Source of the DNA: Sapria himalayana
Taxonomy: Eukaryota; Streptophyta; Magnoliopsida; Malpighiales; Rafflesiaceae
Direction of reading: 5' to 3'
Assembly (NCBI GenBank): GCA_029783825.1
Contig: JAREIK010011457.1
Coordinates: forward strand, 15,001 to 79,000
Length of the DNA stretch: 64,000 nucleotides
This document shows positions 62,559 to 64,000 of this stretch, one piece after another. How positions within the stretch are numbered: the stretch's first letter is position 1; each line of letters begins with the position of its first letter. The notes under the pieces were generated by a model. The model made no database searches. It saw nothing but the letters and a program-made list of their open reading frames with translations, and was not told where the DNA came from. The translations under genes and the position numbers were made by a program.

Positions 62559-64000
62559 ATGAGTTTAGATCATCAATTGATGTATAAAAGGGGTTATATA
62601 TAGATTTTTGAATAAAATTTTCTGACTTGACTTGAAACTTTCATAAATTTTGCATGTAGTGAATCGAAATTGATGGATGGAGAAAAAATTAAGTGTCCAT
62701 GTAATAATCACAAGTATCAAAATATCCCTTTTCTTGATGCAAACACTATATGATATCATTTGGCTAAATATGTCTTTGTGCCAAATTATTTTATTTGGAT
62801 TATCATGGGGAAATTACAATGGCTCTAAATATTGACCAAAATGAGGGTTCTAAATCATTTGCTTGTGGTGAAGAATCATCAAACACATACCATAGAATGA
62901 TCCCAAAAGCTGCTAGTGCTGACTTTGGAGTGGATTACATGGATGAACCACTTAATCATGAAGCTTAGAAATTTTATGAAATACTTAAAGCTATAGATAA
63001 AGAGTTGTGGCCTAGTTGTAAAACACATTAGCAATTGTCACTTGTGGCTCGACTAATGAGCATTAAGTAAGAAAATCATATGTTTGAGAAATTATTTGAT
63101 CAGGTGATCAGGTGACAAAATTGATGAAGGAGATTACTTCGGATAATAATTTATCACTAATAACTTTTACAACACTAAGAAGTTACTATGAGGAATGGGT
63201 CTACCAGTGAAAAAAATTGATTGTTGTTTAAATGGATGCATGCTATATGGGGCGGTGATAGTGATTTAATTAGCTGTAAGTTTTGTGATTATCCTCGAAT
63301 TAGGAAGGCACCTCATGTTGTAGATACGCGACAAAAATTTAAGGTTATCTTTGAGAAGATGTATTATTTTCTATTAATTCCTTGATTACAAAGACTATAT
63401 GCATCAAATACAATAGAAAATGATATGAGATGGCATTCTAAGCAAAAGGTTGACGAAGGGGTAATGTGTCATCCATCAGATTCACTTGCTTGGAAGCATT
63501 TTAATTATATACATAATATTTTGCAGCAGAAAGTCGAAATGTGAGATTTGGTATCTACACTAATGGATTTCAGCCATTTGGCAATCTGGACAATAGTATT
63601 CAACATGGCCAGTGATAGGGACACCTTATAACTTTACTCCATGGTTGTGTATGAAGGAGCAATATATGTTTTTATTAATATTGGTTCCAAAGTCAAAAAT
63701 CCAAAAGACATGCTGAATGTTTTCTTACAACTTTTATTGCAGAGTTAAATCATTTGTGGGATATTGGCATGAATACATATGATATCTCAAAGAAGCAAAA
63801 TTTCATTATGCGAACAGCCCTTTTGTGGACAGTAAGTGACTTTTCTACATATTCAAAGTTGTCTGGCTGGAGTACTATAGGATGATTTGCATGCCCATAT
63901 TTCAGGACAAATTCGGATGCATTTACCCTCAAATTTAGTAGTAAACATTTATGGTTTGATAACTATCGTAAGTTTCTACCTATAAAGCATCCATTTCGAA
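62559..64000 (+). pseudogene. CACTA tnpD-like transposase of element E (partial, degenerate)
   Basis: Starts MSLDHQLMYKRGYI, then reads ETFINFACSESKLMDGEKI and KCPCNNHKYQ (Transpos_assoc type). LSLVARLMSIK lies near 63,040, followed by LYASNTIENDMRWHSKQK near 63,400 and, near 63,610, VIGTPYNFTPWLCMKEQYMF of the Transposase_21 core. These blocks match the element B protein closely, confirming one family. Early stops (for example in GYI*IFE*) and frame changes disable it. The gene runs off the window end. Confidence 0.88.

Larger units (their letters stand above)
53577..64000 (+). mobile_element. CACTA element E, 3' end beyond the window
   Basis: Begins with the canonical CACTACAAGAAAATG at 53,577 in the CTAT array; a second CACTACAAGAAAATATTG lies at 55,397. 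TAGC-type subterminal repeats, AT-rich DNA, a unique segment, the ~550-bp satellite, a CT-rich leader and a tnpD-like gene follow, all plus-oriented. Leader and transposase match element B, so E is the same family in opposite orientation and shows the 5' half that B lacks. No 3' terminus lies in the window. Confidence 0.88.

Overview
This is a gene-poor, very AT-rich plant nuclear window, almost entirely transposable elements and satellite-like DNA. I find no intact cellular protein-coding gene. A flowering plant is indicated by three things: CACTA (En/Spm) transposons with TNP2-type and TNPA-type ORFs, a plant LINE with an RNase H domain, and degenerate copies of two plant-like cellular genes (protein phosphatase 5, and a DnaJ/GPALPP-DUF3752 protein). 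Species, and monocot versus dicot, cannot be decided from the sequence.

Layout. 0-3.9 kb: AT-rich DNA with a GT microsatellite, a MITE-like inverted repeat, a hAT-like terminal repeat block, and a three-exon PP5 pseudogene fragment that keeps its introns. 3.9-6.75 kb: the 3' part of CACTA element A, with two GC-rich GGC/AGC blocks and palindromic TATATGTACATA repeats. 7.2-18.0 kb: CACTA element B, tail to tail with A, with degenerate tnpA-like and tnpD-like genes on the minus strand. 18.0-35.6 kb: a huge imperfect GATA array, interrupted by a DnaJ retrocopy at 19.75-21.54 kb. 35.65-36.6 kb: a truncated CACTA end (C), where the array switches strand. 36.8-53.6 kb: a CTAT array, interrupted by a 5'-truncated LINE with a 20-bp target-site duplication (37.5-40.0 kb) and by a complete 10,289-bp CACTA element D with a TAT target duplication (42,169-52,457). 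53.6-64 kb: CACTA element E, same family as B but plus strand, with a tandemly duplicated 5' end and a tnpD-like gene cut by the window edge.

The transposase genes all carry stops or frameshifts, so any mobility would need proteins supplied elsewhere. The most unusual features are the scale and strand switch of the tetranucleotide array, a ~550-bp satellite unit shared by two different CACTA families, tandemly duplicated transposon termini, and gene fragments (PP5, DnaJ, one orphan exon-like segment) lying in or next to the repeats.
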